From Diaphorobacter sp. HDW4B (GTDB taxonomy: Bacteria; Pseudomonadota; Gammaproteobacteria; Burkholderiales; Burkholderiaceae_C), in NCBI RefSeq assembly GCF_011305535.1, contig NZ_CP049905.1, positions 4,028,001 through 4,092,000 of the forward strand: a stretch of 64,000 nt of DNA, in the 5' to 3' direction. Position 1 is the stretch's first letter. Every line of letters starts with the position of its first letter. The notes under the pieces were generated by a model, which did not search any database, was not told the origin of the DNA, and saw only the letters and a program-made list of their open reading frames with translations. Shown piece by piece: positions 11,288 to 20,857 of the stretch. The translations under genes and the position numbers were made by a program.

Positions 11288-12220
11288 ATGAGAGAACAAT
11301 ACCTTTTCGACAAGATAGACCTCCATCTCATCAGGGTCCTTCACACCGTGCTGATTGAACGAAGCGTCTCCAAAGCAGCGATCCGTCTGGGCATGCATCA
11401 GCCTGCGGTGTCGGCTGCGCTCAAGCGGTTGCGCGACTTGTCGGGCGATCCGCTGTTGGTGCGCTCGGGCGTGAACATGTTGCCCACCGACACGGCGCTG
11501 CGCATGGTGGAGCCCGCCGCGAAGATTCTGCGTTCTGCTGAAGCCCTGTTTTCCGATGCGCGCGGCTTTGACCCGCGCACCGCCACGCGCACTTTTCGCG
11601 TGATGGCCAATGATTATCTCGACCCGCTTTTTCTGCCGCGCCTCGTCGCCCGCATCAAGGCCGAAGCGCCGCTGTGCCCCATCGAGGTGCTGCCGCTGTC
11701 GGCCGACGTGCACTATCAGGCACATCTTGCGCAAGGCGAGGTGGACCTCGTGATCGCCAACTGGCCCAAGCCGCCGGACGATCTGCATCTGGGCCGCTTG
11801 TTCTCCGACGAGGTGGTCTGCATGGTCTCGAACGACCATCCCGCTGTGCGCCGGGGCTGGGACAAGGAGGGCTGGCTGACGTCCGAGCATGTCGCGCCGA
11901 CGCCGACCTATCCCGGCGCGAAAGGCGTGATCGACCTGCAGCTCGACGAAATGGGGCTGACCCGCAACGTCGCCGCCCGCTGCGCGCATTTCAGTCTGAT
12001 TCCCGACATCGTGGCGTCGAGCCTGCTGGTGCTGACCACCGGGCGGCAGTTCTGCCAGCGCTTCGAGGGCCGGTTGCCGGTCACGCTGTTGCCTTGCCCG
12101 GTTCAGTTTCAGCCGCTTCACTATTACCAGCTCTGGCACAGCCGCTCGCACCATTCGGCGGCGGCGGTCTGGCTGCGCAACACGGTTCGGGAAGTGGCGA
12201 TGTCACTTCGGAAAGCGTAG
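11288..12220 (+). CDS. LysR-family transcription regulator divergent from xdhA
   Basis: 310 residues. The N-terminal winged helix (about 5-64) reads DLHLIRVLHTVLIERSVSKA then LGMHQPAVSAALKRLRDLSG, followed by the substrate-binding-type effector domain from about residue 90 (TFRVMANDYLDPLFLPRLVA). The ATG at 11288 is used; six earlier in-frame residues are possible. Divergence from xdhA suggests control of purine oxidation in response to a purine or urate, by analogy with other LysR pairs. The C-terminal region keeps the typical LYYQLWHSRSHHSAAAVWLR-like ending. Confidence 0.9.
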   Translation: MREQYLFDKIDLHLIRVLHTVLIERSVSKAAIRLGMHQPAVSAALKRLRDLSGDPLLVRSGVNMLPTDTALRMVEPAAKILRSAEALFSDARGFDPRTATRTFRVMANDYLDPLFLPRLVARIKAEAPLCPIEVLPLSADVHYQAHLAQGEVDLVIANWPKPPDDLHLGRLFSDEVVCMVSNDHPAVRRGWDKEGWLTSEHVAPTPTYPGAKGVIDLQLDEMGLTRNVAARCAHFSLIPDIVASSLLVLTTGRQFCQRFEGRLPVTLLPCPVQFQPLHYYQLWHSRSHHSAAAVWLRNTVREVAMSLRKA

Positions 12221-12246
12221 CAAAGCATGATGAAAACTCGTAGCAG

Positions 12247-12283
12247 ACAGGGCATGCGGGCAGTGCATGGAATGCCTGTTTTG
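12247..12283 (+). terminator. Terminator-like hairpin after the LysR gene
   Basis: ACAGGGCAT arm paired with ATGCCTGT (one bulge) followed by TTTTG, 26 bases past the LysR stop and 38 before the ABC transporter gene. Confidence 0.45.
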
Positions 12284-12321
12284 ATGCATAACCATTAACA
12301 ACTAAGAGACAATCTCACCGT

Positions 12322-13899
12322 ATGACTTTGTCCGATCAGAATTTTTCACCCTCAGCTGTGCCACGATTGCAGCTGACGGGTATTACCAAGCGATACCCAG
12401 CCGTAGTGGCAAACAATGGGGTATCGCTCACGGTGCTCCCAGGAGAAGTCCACGCTATTCTTGGCGAAAACGGCGCTGGCAAGTCCACGCTCATGAAGAT
12501 CATCTATGGCGCGGTCAAGCCCGATGAGGGCAGCATCGTCGTCGATGGCAAGCCGGTGCAGATCCGCAATCCGCAGGAAGCGCGGCAGTTCGGCATCGCC
12601 ATGGTGTTCCAGCATTTCAGCCTGTTCGACACGCTGACCGTGGCCGAAAACGTCTGGCTGGGTCTCGACAAGAGCATTCCGCTGGCCGAGGTGATCAAGC
12701 AGGTGGACGCCACGGCGCGTGAATATGGGCTGGATGTCGATCCGCTGCGCCCGGTGCACACGTTGTCCGTGGGCGAAATGCAGCGCGTCGAAATCATCCG
12801 CGCCTTGCTGACGAAGCCACGCGTGCTGATTCTCGACGAGCCGACTTCGGTGCTCACACCGCAGGCCGTCGAAAAGCTGTTTGTCGTGCTGCGCCGTCTG
12901 GCCAGCGAAGGCTGCTCGATTCTCTACATCAGCCACAAGCTGCACGAAATCCGCTCGCTGTGCACGGCCTGCACGGTGCTGCGCGGCGGCGTGGTGACGG
13001 GCGTGTGCAATCCGTCGCAGGAGACCAATGCATCGCTGTCGCGCATGATGATCGGCTCGGAGCCGCCCAAGCTCGAACACCGTCAGCCCAACGTCGGCCC
13101 CGTCGTGCTCAAGGTGCAGAAACTCAGCTTGCCGCGTCTCGATCAGTTCGGTATCGACTTGCAAGGCATCGACTTTCAGGTGCGTGAAGGCGAGGTGGTG
13201 GGCATTGCCGGTGTGTCCGGCAACGGCCAGCGCGAGCTGCTGTATGCGCTGTCGGGCGAGGACACGCGCGCCGAGCCTGCGATGGTGCAGGTCTCGGGCA
13301 AGGACGCGGGCCGCATGGGGCCTGCCAAGCGCCGCGCGCTGGGCTTGCATTTCGTGCCGGAAGAGCGCCTCGGTCGCGGCGCCGTGCCGAGCATGAGTCT
13401 CGCGCACAACCTGCTGCTCACGCGCAAGACGGCGCTGGGCAAGGGCGGCTGGATCCACATGGGCAAACTGCAGCATCAGGCGCGCGACATCATCGCGCGC
13501 TTCAACGTGAAGGCGGGTGGTCCGCAATCGGCGGCGCAGTCGCTGTCGGGCGGCAATCTGCAGAAATTCATCGTGGGCCGCGAGATCGATGCGCAGCCCA
13601 GTCTGCTGATCATCTCGCAACCCACCTGGGGTGTGGACGTGGGTGCTGCGGCGCAGATCCACGGCGAGATTTTGGCATTGAGAGACGCTGGTTGCGCCGT
13701 GCTGGTGCTCAGCGAGGAGTTGGACGAATTGTTTGAAATCTGCGACCGCCTGCATGTGGTGGCCAAGGGGCAGTTGTCGCCGTCGATCCCGCGTGCGGAG
13801 GCGACCGTGCAGCTGATCGGTGAATGGATGAGCGGTCTGTGGGATGGCAGCTCGAATGCCAATGCTGCCAAGGTGGGAGGCGCGCATGTTCAAGCTTGA
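12322..13899 (+). CDS. BMP/NupO-type ABC transporter ATPase (duplicated ATPase)
   Basis: 525 residues with two ATPase halves, as in sugar and nucleoside importers. Half one: Walker A GENGAGKS at residues 48-55, signature LSVGEMQRVEI, Walker B LILDEPTSVLT. Half two (from about residue 255): degenerate Walker A GVSGNGQRELL, signature LSGGNLQKFIVGREI, and QPTWGVDVGA in place of the usual Walker B Glu region. Only the first half is expected to hydrolyse ATP well. Energises uptake through the two permeases that follow, with which it overlaps by 14 bases. Location beside xdhAB supports a purine nucleobase or nucleoside substrate; this is inference. Confidence 0.92.
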   Translation: MTLSDQNFSPSAVPRLQLTGITKRYPAVVANNGVSLTVLPGEVHAILGENGAGKSTLMKIIYGAVKPDEGSIVVDGKPVQIRNPQEARQFGIAMVFQHFSLFDTLTVAENVWLGLDKSIPLAEVIKQVDATAREYGLDVDPLRPVHTLSVGEMQRVEIIRALLTKPRVLILDEPTSVLTPQAVEKLFVVLRRLASEGCSILYISHKLHEIRSLCTACTVLRGGVVTGVCNPSQETNASLSRMMIGSEPPKLEHRQPNVGPVVLKVQKLSLPRLDQFGIDLQGIDFQVREGEVVGIAGVSGNGQRELLYALSGEDTRAEPAMVQVSGKDAGRMGPAKRRALGLHFVPEERLGRGAVPSMSLAHNLLLTRKTALGKGGWIHMGKLQHQARDIIARFNVKAGGPQSAAQSLSGGNLQKFIVGREIDAQPSLLIISQPTWGVDVGAAAQIHGEILALRDAGCAVLVLSEELDELFEICDRLHVVAKGQLSPSIPRAEATVQLIGEWMSGLWDGSSNANAAKVGGAHVQA

Positions 13900-14986
13900 G
13901 CAACGTCCTCAGCCGTCCAAGCACTGGACTTATGGCTCGCCGATTCTGGCGCTGGCGATCACCGTGGTCATCGGCGTGTGCCTGTTCGCGCTGCTGGGCA
14001 AGGACCCGGTGCGCGGCCTGCAGGCTTTCTTCTGGGAGCCGATCAAGTCGGGTTACGCGCTTGGTGAACTCACCATGAAGGCCACGCCGCTGCTGCTGAT
14101 CGCGCTGGGGCTGGCCGTGTGCTTTCGCTCCAATGTGTGGAACATCGGCGCGGAAGGGCAGTTCGTCATTGGTGCCGTCGCCGCTGGCGGCATGGCGCTG
14201 CTGGCAGAAAAGACCACCGGCCCGTGGATTGTTCCGGCGATTCTGATCGCGGGCATGCTGGGCGGCATGGCGTGGGCGGGCATCGTGGCGCTGCTGCGCG
14301 ACAAGTTCAACGCCAACGAAATCCTGGTCAGCCTGATGCTGGTGTATGTCGCCACGCTGTTTCTCGGCTATCTGGTCTACGGTCCGTGGAAGGACCCGAT
14401 GGGCTACAACTTCCCGCAGACCAAGGCGTTCGAGCGCGTCACGCAGATCCCCAAACTCGTGCAGGGCATGCGCATGAACATCGGCGTGATCATCGCGCTG
14501 GTGGGCGCGGCGTTGCTGTGGGTTTTTCTGTTCCGCACCAAGGCGGGCTTTGCGCTGCAAGTCGGCGGCATCGCTCCTGCGGCGGCGCGCTATGCGGGCT
14601 TTTCATCGCGCCGCGCGCTGTGGACGGCGCTGCTGATCTCGGGCGCTGCGGCCGGTCTGGCGGGGGCGCTGGAGGTGGCCGGGCCGCTGGGCCAACTCAC
14701 GCCCTATGTGCCTGCGGGCTACGGTTTCGCCGCGATCATCGTGGCCTTTGTGGGCCGACTGCATCCGGTCGGCATGATTTTTTCCGCGATCCTGATGAGC
14801 ATGTTCTATATCGGCGGTGAACTCGCGCAGTCACGTCTGGGCCTGCCCAAGTCGCTGACGGGCGTGTTCCAGGGCCTGCTGCTGTTCACGCTGCTGGCGT
14901 GCGACACGCTGGTCGCCTACCGCATTCGCTGGGTTTCGTCCGGCACCAAGGCACCTGCCGTTGCCGCCGTGAAGGGAGGCCAGTGA
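13886..14986 (+). CDS. BMP/NupP-type ABC transporter permease 1
   Basis: 366-residue inner-membrane permease of the BPD_transp_2 family. Start at ATG 13886 (MFKLEQRPQPSKHW) behind GGGAGG. Seen: multiple hydrophobic helices, FRSNVWNIGAEGQFVIGAVA, where the NIGAEGQ motif is diagnostic for nucleoside-type permeases, and GFAAIIVAFVGRLHPVGM near the end. Starts inside the ATPase gene and ends at the start of permease 2 (TGATG), so the three proteins are coupled in translation. Confidence 0.92.
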   Translation: MFKLEQRPQPSKHWTYGSPILALAITVVIGVCLFALLGKDPVRGLQAFFWEPIKSGYALGELTMKATPLLLIALGLAVCFRSNVWNIGAEGQFVIGAVAAGGMALLAEKTTGPWIVPAILIAGMLGGMAWAGIVALLRDKFNANEILVSLMLVYVATLFLGYLVYGPWKDPMGYNFPQTKAFERVTQIPKLVQGMRMNIGVIIALVGAALLWVFLFRTKAGFALQVGGIAPAAARYAGFSSRRALWTALLISGAAAGLAGALEVAGPLGQLTPYVPAGYGFAAIIVAFVGRLHPVGMIFSAILMSMFYIGGELAQSRLGLPKSLTGVFQGLLLFTLLACDTLVAYRIRWVSSGTKAPAVAAVKGGQ

Positions 14987-15906
14987 TGGAGTCGTATGCA
15001 TTGCTGCTGGGCTCCACGCTCAGCGCCGGAACCGTGCTGGCGCTGGCCGCGCTGGGTTTGTTGATCAACGAAAAAGCGGGCATCGTCAACCTCGGCGCGG
15101 AAGGCATGATGCTGTGCGCGGCCATCGCCGGTTTTGCCACCGTGGTCCACACCGGCAACACCTGGGTCGGCTTTGGCGCGGGCATGCTGGTGGGCGCGAT
15201 GCTCGCGGGCCTGTTCGGTCTGCTGGTGATCTGGCTGAACACCAACCAATATGCGACGGGGCTTGCGCTCTCGCTGTTCGGTACGGGCTTCTCGGCCTTC
15301 ATCGGTCTGAACTATGTGCAGGCGCGCCTGCCCGAACTGCCCAAGTACGCCATCCCCGGTCTGTCGGATCTGCCGGTGGTCGGCCCCGCGCTGTTCACGC
15401 TGCATCCCATCGTCTATCTCACCATCGTGCTGGTGATCGCGATGATCTGGTTCCTGTACCGCACGCGCGCTGGCCTCGTGCTGCGCGCGGTGGGCGAATC
15501 GCCCAGCTCCGCGCACGCGCTGGGCTACCCGGTGCGCCGCATCCGCCTGATGGCCGTGATGTTCGGCGGTGCGATGTGCGGCCTGGCCGGTGCCTATATC
15601 TCGACCGTGTACACGCCGCTGTGGGTCGAAGGCATGGTTTCCGGTCGCGGCTGGATTGCGCTGGCGCTCACCACGTTCGCCACATGGCGTCCAGCGCGCG
15701 TGCTGCTGGGAGCCTATCTGTTCGGTGGCGTCACCATGCTGCAGTTCCACTTTCAGGCGACGGGCATTCAGGTGCCAAGCCAGGTGCTGTCGATGCTGCC
15801 GTATCTGGCCACCATCGTGGTGCTGGTGCTGATCTCGCGGAACCCGACATGGATTCGCGCGAACATGCCCGCATCGCTGGGCAAGCCGTTCTATCCGGGG
15901 TCATAA
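14986..15906 (+). CDS. BMP/NupQ-type ABC transporter permease 2
   Basis: 306-residue partner permease. The ATG shares its first A with the TGA of permease 1 and follows GGGAGG. It carries NEKAGIVNLGAEGMMLCAAI, the equivalent of the NIGAEGQ motif, and GRGWIALALTTFATWRPARV, the loop that contacts the ATPase in this family. Helices fill the rest. Heterodimer with permease 1; downstream lipoproteins supply the substrate. An adjacent in-frame extension upstream overlaps permease 1 and has no similarity. Confidence 0.92.
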   Translation: MESYALLLGSTLSAGTVLALAALGLLINEKAGIVNLGAEGMMLCAAIAGFATVVHTGNTWVGFGAGMLVGAMLAGLFGLLVIWLNTNQYATGLALSLFGTGFSAFIGLNYVQARLPELPKYAIPGLSDLPVVGPALFTLHPIVYLTIVLVIAMIWFLYRTRAGLVLRAVGESPSSAHALGYPVRRIRLMAVMFGGAMCGLAGAYISTVYTPLWVEGMVSGRGWIALALTTFATWRPARVLLGAYLFGGVTMLQFHFQATGIQVPSQVLSMLPYLATIVVLVLISRNPTWIRANMPASLGKPFYPGS

Positions 15907-15963
15907 GCCAAGTACTACAACGCATCCCATTTTTCATCGTTTTCAAATTCAAAGGATTCCCTC

Positions 15964-17106
15964 ATGCGTAATGCGAGCAAGCGTGCTCTGATCAAGATGA
16001 TTGGCCTGTCGGCCGTTTCCGTGGCGGTGCTGAGCGCCTGTGGCAAGAAGGAAGAGGCACCAGCGCCCGCACCTGCCGCAGCCGCTGCACCTGCTGCCGA
16101 CAAGCTGAAGATCGGCTTCATGTACGTGAGCCCCATTGGCGATGGCGGCTGGACTTTCCAGCACGAGTTGGGCCGCAAGGCGATCCAGGAAAAGTTCGGC
16201 GACAAGATCGAGACCTCGATGGTCGAGAGCGTGCCCGAATCGGCTGACGCCGAGCGCGTGATGCGCGACATGATCGGCCAGGGCAACAAGCTGGTCTTCG
16301 CCACCAGCTTCGGTTATCAGGAGTTCGTGCAGAAGGTCGCTGCCGACGTGAAGGACGTGAACTTCGAACACGCCACCGGCTACAAGACCGCCGAGAATGT
16401 GGCCGTGTACGACACCAAGACGTTTGAAGGTGCTTACCTCGCCGGTATCGTTGCCGGTGCGATGACCAAGACCAAGACCGTCGGCGTGGTCGCCTCGGTG
16501 CCAATCCCCGAAGTGGTGCGCAACATCAACAGCTTCGTGCTCGGCGCGCAAAGCGTGGACCCATCGATCAAGGCCAAGGTCGTGTGGGTGAACGAATGGT
16601 TCGCACCACCGAAGGAATCCGAAGCCGCCACCAGCCTGATCAACGGCGGTGTGGACGTGATGTACCAGAACACCAACTCGCCCGCCGTGCTCAAGACCGC
16701 CGAAGAGCGCGGCGCACGTGCGTTCGGCAAGGACGGCGACATGAGCGCGTTCGCACCCAAGGCGCACCTGGGCTCTGCCGTGATCGACTGGGCTCCGTAC
16801 TACTCCAAGGTGGTGGAAGACAAGCTGGCCGGCAAGTGGCAGACCGGCAACTTCTGGTGGGGCGTGAAGGAAGGCGCGATCGACCTGAAGAAGATCGCTG
16901 ACGACGTGCCACAAGAAATCAAGGACAAGGTCGAGAAAGCGCGTGCCGGTATGAAGGACGGCAGCTTCGCAGTCTGGACCGGCCCGATCAAGGACAACGC
17001 TGGCAAGGAAGTGCTGGCGACGGGCACCGTGGCGGATGATGCCTTCCTTCGCGGCATCAACTTCTACGTGAACGGTATCGAAGGCACCGTGCCCGGCGCG
17101 AAGTAA
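15964..17106 (+). CDS. BMP-family (PnrA/Med-like) substrate-binding lipoprotein 1
   Basis: 380-residue lipoprotein receptor. A signal peptide ends in the lipobox LSAC with Cys26, followed by a flexible Ala/Pro linker (residues 30-45). The BMP domain begins KLKIGFMYVSPIGDGGWTFQ and contains FATSFGYQEFVQKVA, GAYLAGIVAGAMTKT, and WVNEWFAPPKESEAA. Family members bind purine nucleosides; an Asp/Trp-based site cannot be tested here. Lies 57 bases after permease 2, so it belongs to the same operon. Strongly similar to the receptor gene that follows. Confidence 0.92.
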   Translation: MRNASKRALIKMIGLSAVSVAVLSACGKKEEAPAPAPAAAAAPAADKLKIGFMYVSPIGDGGWTFQHELGRKAIQEKFGDKIETSMVESVPESADAERVMRDMIGQGNKLVFATSFGYQEFVQKVAADVKDVNFEHATGYKTAENVAVYDTKTFEGAYLAGIVAGAMTKTKTVGVVASVPIPEVVRNINSFVLGAQSVDPSIKAKVVWVNEWFAPPKESEAATSLINGGVDVMYQNTNSPAVLKTAEERGARAFGKDGDMSAFAPKAHLGSAVIDWAPYYSKVVEDKLAGKWQTGNFWWGVKEGAIDLKKIADDVPQEIKDKVEKARAGMKDGSFAVWTGPIKDNAGKEVLATGTVADDAFLRGINFYVNGIEGTVPGAK

Positions 17107-17180
17107 TTCCTGACTCTGCTCTCCTTTCTTTTTGAGGGGAGAGTCATTGTGTTTTCTACGAAGCCTGTTCGGCTTCGAAT

Positions 17181-17318
17181 GGTTGGTCGTTTGGAGGTGC
17201 CAACAAGGCCCTTGATACTTTGTTGCGAAGCCTTGCCGTATACGAATACTGTCTGCGGCTTCGCGTCGCGTCTCAAGGGCCTTCTTGGCATTGTGGTGGT
17301 CGATCGTAGGCTCGCTCC
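17181..17318. repeat. Dispersed long-hairpin element, copy 1 (pairs with 42719-42875)
   Basis: A 17-base left arm (17199-17215) pairs with a right arm (17273-17289) at 16 of 17 positions. Inside lies a conserved 36-base core (17227-17262) with its own GAAGCC/GGCTTC stem and TGCCGTAT...ATACTGTCTGC loop. The second copy at 42.7 kb has the same core. Its outer arms differ at four positions, each matched by a compensating change on the opposite arm. Both copies end in CGTAGGCTCGCTCC. It occupies the middle of the 442-base gap between the two receptor genes; I see no gene in that gap. The sequence between 17400 and 17548 probably carries a promoter for the second receptor. Confidence 0.75.
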
Positions 17319-17548
17319 GCTTCGGAGGCCCGCTCCGGCAGAGTGGGGCTTGGTTGCGTTGCCTATGTTCATGTTCATGTAAACAACAGGGCAGTCAAAA
17401 AACTGTCTTCTCCCGCTACCTTGGCTCGATTTGTGCATATATTTGCAACACGCCTGAAACATTGACTTGGCTCATGGCTGTTTCGCATTGCTTTCTGGAT
17501 TCATTGGTTTTTAGCGCTCTCCCACTATTCAACAGAGGAATCACCACA

Positions 17549-18706
17549 ATGACTGATCTTCAAAAACGTTCTCTCATCAAGGTTGCTGCGCTGTCCGCAG
17601 TGGCCGCTGCGGCCATGGTTGGTTGCGGCAAGAAGGAAGAGGCTCCGGCGCCTGCTCCCGCGCCAGCACCGGCTGCTGCCGCTCCGGCTCCGGCACCCGA
17701 GCCGCTGAAGATTGCGTTCGCATACGTCGGCCCGGTCGGTGACGGTGGCTACACCTTCGCGCACGACGGTGGCCGCAAGGCGCTGGAAAAGGAATTCGGC
17801 GACAAGATCAAGACCACCTATGTGGAAAGCGTGCCAGAAGGTGCCGACGCCGAGCGCGTGCTGCGCGACATGGCCACGCAAGGCAACAAGCTGATCTTCG
17901 GCACGACTTTCGGCTACATGGACATCATCCAGAAGCTGGCCCCCGAATTCCCCGATGTGAAGTGGGAACACGCCACCGGCTACAAGAGCGGCCCGAACTC
18001 GGCCACTTACGACTTCCGCACGTATGAAGGCGCCTATCTGGCCGGCATCATCGCGGGCGCGATGACCAAGTCCAACACGCTGGGCGTGGTCGGCTCGGTG
18101 CCGATCCCTGAAGTGCTGCGCAACATCAACAGCTTCACGCTGGGCGCGCAATCGATGAACCCCAAGATCAAGACCAAGGTGGTCTGGGTGAACGAGTGGT
18201 TTGCACCGCCAAAGGAAACCGAAGCCGCCACGTCGCTGATCAACGGTGGTGCCGACATTCTGTTCCAGAACACCGACTCGGCCGCCGTGCTGAAGACCGC
18301 CGAAGAAAAGGGCAAGCGCGCCTTCGGTTGGGATTCCGACATGACTGCCTACGGCCCCAAGGCTCACCTGGGCTCGGCCATCTTCAATCCGGCTGGCTAC
18401 TACATCAAGACCACCAAGGACGCACTGGAAGGCAAGTGGGCCACCCAGCAATCGTGGTGGGGCGTGAAGGAAGGCGCGATCGACATGGTCTCCATGGCCG
18501 AAGACGTGCCAGCCGAAGTCAAGGCCAAGGTCGAAGAAGTGAAGAAGGGCCTGGCCGACGGCTCCTTCAGCATCTGGAAGGGCCCGATCGCAGGTCAGGA
18601 CGGCAAGGAACTGATCGCAGCCGGCACCGTGGCTGACGACGCCTTCCTGAAGGGCGTGAACTTCTACGTCAAGGGTGTGGAAGGCAAGGTGCCAGGCGGC
18701 AAGTGA
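17549..18706 (+). CDS. BMP-family substrate-binding lipoprotein 2 (tandem paralog)
   Basis: 385 residues, ATG at 17549 behind AGAGGAA. Signal peptide with lipobox MVGC and Cys26, a longer Ala/Pro linker than its neighbour (about residues 31-52), then a BMP domain opening PLKIAFAYVGPVGDGGYTFA and sharing GAYLAGIIAGAMTKSNTLGV and NEWFAPPKETEAATSLINGG with receptor 1. The two are clear tandem duplicates, so one transporter probably has two receptors. The 442-base gap with a repeat element suggests the second copy can be expressed separately. An in-frame stretch upstream of 17549 lacks signal-peptide character and is not used. Confidence 0.92.
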   Translation: MTDLQKRSLIKVAALSAVAAAAMVGCGKKEEAPAPAPAPAPAAAAPAPAPEPLKIAFAYVGPVGDGGYTFAHDGGRKALEKEFGDKIKTTYVESVPEGADAERVLRDMATQGNKLIFGTTFGYMDIIQKLAPEFPDVKWEHATGYKSGPNSATYDFRTYEGAYLAGIIAGAMTKSNTLGVVGSVPIPEVLRNINSFTLGAQSMNPKIKTKVVWVNEWFAPPKETEAATSLINGGADILFQNTDSAAVLKTAEEKGKRAFGWDSDMTAYGPKAHLGSAIFNPAGYYIKTTKDALEGKWATQQSWWGVKEGAIDMVSMAEDVPAEVKAKVEEVKKGLADGSFSIWKGPIAGQDGKELIAAGTVADDAFLKGVNFYVKGVEGKVPGGK

Positions 18707-18725
18707 TTCTGACTGCCTCGCAATG

Positions 18726-18758
18726 ACAAAGGCCGCTTGTTAGCGGCCTTTGTTTTTG
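18726..18758. terminator. Strong bidirectional terminator after the purine importer operon
   Basis: Perfect 12-base stem ACAAAGGCCGCT / AGCGGCCTTTGT with loop TGTT, followed by TTTTG. It lies between convergent genes. Confidence 0.9.
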
Positions 18759-18785
18759 TGCGTCCATCGAATCGCGTGAGCTTGA

Positions 18786-20111
18786 TTACTTGCCCATGCG
18801 GTCCAGCAGGCTGTACCAGGCCACGCCCGCAGCGATGTAGAAACGCTGCATGCCATGCATGGGAATCGGCTGGATGGTCGAGATCGGAAACGGGCAGGAT
18901 TGCGCGCTCTTTCCTTCGACCAGTGCTGCGATTTGCTGACCCATGCAGGTGGCCAGTGCCACGCCGCGACCGTTGTAGCCCAGAGCGAGCGTGATGCCGG
19001 GCGCAGGCTGGTGGATGTGGGGCATGAAGTCGCGCGTGACGGCGATGCGGCCCGCCCAGCGGTACTCATATTCCACCTTGCCCAACTGCGGAAACATCAG
19101 TTCGAGCGAGCGCTCCAGATGTGCAAAGTCCGTTGCGCCCTGCGGGTCGGCGAAGTGCCCGCGTCCACCCATCAGCAGACGGCCTTGCGCATCTTTGCGG
19201 AAGTACAGCAGCAGTCGTTGCGATGTGGAGCCGGTCTCGCCTTTGTCCAGAATACCCGCACCCTTTGCCCCCAGCGGCTTGGTGGCAATGATGAAACTGT
19301 TGGCGGCCAGCACGGTGCGCGCGAGGCCAGGCCAGAGCCCGTCGGAATAGCCGTTGGTGCCGATGACGACCTGCTGCGCCTTGACCTTGTGGCCCGTGGC
19401 GGTGGTGGCGATCCAATGGTTGCCTTGGCGCTCCAGCAGGGTGACCGGCGTCTGCCCATGCACCCGCACGCCCTTGTCCAGCACGGCGCGCGCGAGTCCG
19501 CGTGCATAAGCCAGTGGTTGAATGCCGCCTGCGCGGCCATCGAGCCAGCCGCCTGCGAACGTGGTCGTTCCCATGCGTTTGGCGAGTGCGCTGCGGTCCA
19601 GCATCTCGACCTTCACGCCGCGCTTTTCCCACTGCCTTGCACGTGCATGCATGCCTGTGACGGCCTCGTCGGTGTAGCCGACCTGCAGCCAGCCTGCGCG
19701 AACGGGCGCGCAGTCGATGTGGTGGCGCTTGATCAGATCGAACACGAGATCGCCCGAGGCCGAGACGGTCTCGATCAGCGCTTCGCCTTGTTTGGCGCCG
19801 AACTTCTGGATCAGCTCGTCGGGGTCGTATTTCAGTGTCGGATTGACCTGACCACCGTTGCGTCCCGACGCGCCCCAGCCGGGCTCGTGCGCATCAAGCA
19901 CGCAGATGTTCGCTCCGGTGTCCGCGAGATGCAATGCGGTGGACAGGCCGGTGTAGCCCGCACCGATGATGAGCACGTCGGTGCTGATCGATTCTGTGAG
20001 TGCGGGCGTGGGCGGCGCTGCGGGCGCGGTCGCTGCCCACAGCGAAGTGGCCATGGGATGTGATGTGACGGAGCGCACGGATTGGTCCGGCGCTGTGCTC
20101 TGCGAGGTCAT
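18786..20111 (-). CDS. FAD-dependent amine oxidoreductase, PuuB-like
   Basis: 441-residue flavoenzyme of the DAO family. After about 40 variable residues comes the Rossmann ADP-binding motif [19 protein letters not shown] and the signature [15 protein letters not shown], typical of gamma-glutamylputrescine oxidase-like proteins. Later [20 protein letters not shown] and [19 protein letters not shown] form the FAD C-terminal contact. Such enzymes oxidise an amine or N-substituted amino acid to an aldehyde with release of H2O2. Its ATG overlaps the stop of the ABC ATPase gene (ATGA), tying it to the importer. The exact substrate is unknown. Confidence 0.88.
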   Translation of the reverse strand: MTSQSTAPDQSVRSVTSHPMATSLWAATAPAAPPTPALTESISTDVLIIGAGYTGLSTALHLADTGANICVLDAHEPGWGASGRNGGQVNPTLKYDPDELIQKFGAKQGEALIETVSASGDLVFDLIKRHHIDCAPVRAGWLQVGYTDEAVTGMHARARQWEKRGVKVEMLDRSALAKRMGTTTFAGGWLDGRAGGIQPLAYARGLARAVLDKGVRVHGQTPVTLLERQGNHWIATTATGHKVKAQQVVIGTNGYSDGLWPGLARTVLAANSFIIATKPLGAKGAGILDKGETGSTSQRLLLYFRKDAQGRLLMGGRGHFADPQGATDFAHLERSLELMFPQLGKVEYEYRWAGRIAVTRDFMPHIHQPAPGITLALGYNGRGVALATCMGQQIAALVEGKSAQSCPFPISTIQPIPMHGMQRFYIAAGVAWYSLLDRMGK

Positions 20112-20857
20112 GCCGCATCCCTTCCGACGGGTGCGTGCAGAACACGGCGCAGAAAGTCCTGTGTGCGGGCATGCGTTGGCGCGCCCAGCACCTGCGATGC
20201 GGGGCCTTCTTCGCAGATGCTGCCGCTGTGCAGAAAGCAGACGCGGTCCGCCACTTCGCGTGCAAAGCCCATTTCGTGGGTCACGACGATCATCGTCATG
20301 CCTTCGTTGGCGAGCTGTCGCATCACTTCAAGCACGTCGCCCACGAGCTCGGGGTCGAGCGCGGAGGTGGGTTCGTCGAACAGCATGGCTTCGGGCTTCA
20401 TCGCCAGCGCGCGGGCAATCGCCACGCGTTGCTGTTGACCGCCCGAGAGCTGCGGCGGCATGGCGTGCGACTTCTGGTCGAGGCCGACCTTGCGCAGCAG
20501 CTCCATGGCTTCTTCGCGGGCTTTTTCCTTGGGTTCCTTCTTGACCTGAACAGGGCCTTCCATCACGTTCTCCAGCACCGTGCGGTGCGGGAACAGATTG
20601 AAGCGCTGGAACACCATGCCCATGCGACGGCGCAGCAAGTGGATGTTGCTGGCAGTGTTGTCCACCACTTCGCCGAACGCGCGCACCTCACCGCCCTGGT
20701 AAGTTTCGAGACCGTTGATGCAGCGAAGCACGGTGGACTTGCCCGAGCCTGAAGGGCCGATCAGGCAGACCACTTCGCCGCGCTGCACGTTCAGGCTCAC
20801 GTCATGCAGCACGCGGTGGTCGCCGTAGGACTTTTCCAGATTCTTTATCTCGATCAT
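20108..20857 (-). CDS. Polar amino-acid ABC transporter ATPase (GlnQ/HisP-like)
   Basis: 249-residue ATPase. Walker [15 protein letters not shown]-loop [17 protein letters not shown], signature [20 protein letters not shown], Walker [16 protein letters not shown], and switch His in [11 protein letters not shown]. All catalytic elements are present. The start overlaps the permease stop by four bases, and the gene ends four bases inside the oxidase gene, so permease, ATPase and oxidase form one coupled message. Confidence 0.95.
   Translation of the reverse strand: MIEIKNLEKSYGDHRVLHDVSLNVQRGEVVCLIGPSGSGKSTVLRCINGLETYQGGEVRAFGEVVDNTASNIHLLRRRMGMVFQRFNLFPHRTVLENVMEGPVQVKKEPKEKAREEAMELLRKVGLDQKSHAMPPQLSGGQQQRVAIARALAMKPEAMLFDEPTSALDPELVGDVLEVMRQLANEGMTMIVVTHEMGFAREVADRVCFLHSGSICEEGPASQVLGAPTHARTQDFLRRVLHAPVGRDAA

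Noticed and set aside
17285-17548. N-terminal extension of the second BMP receptor
   Set aside because: The added residues run through the repeat element, and the true signal peptide with ribosome site starts at 17549.
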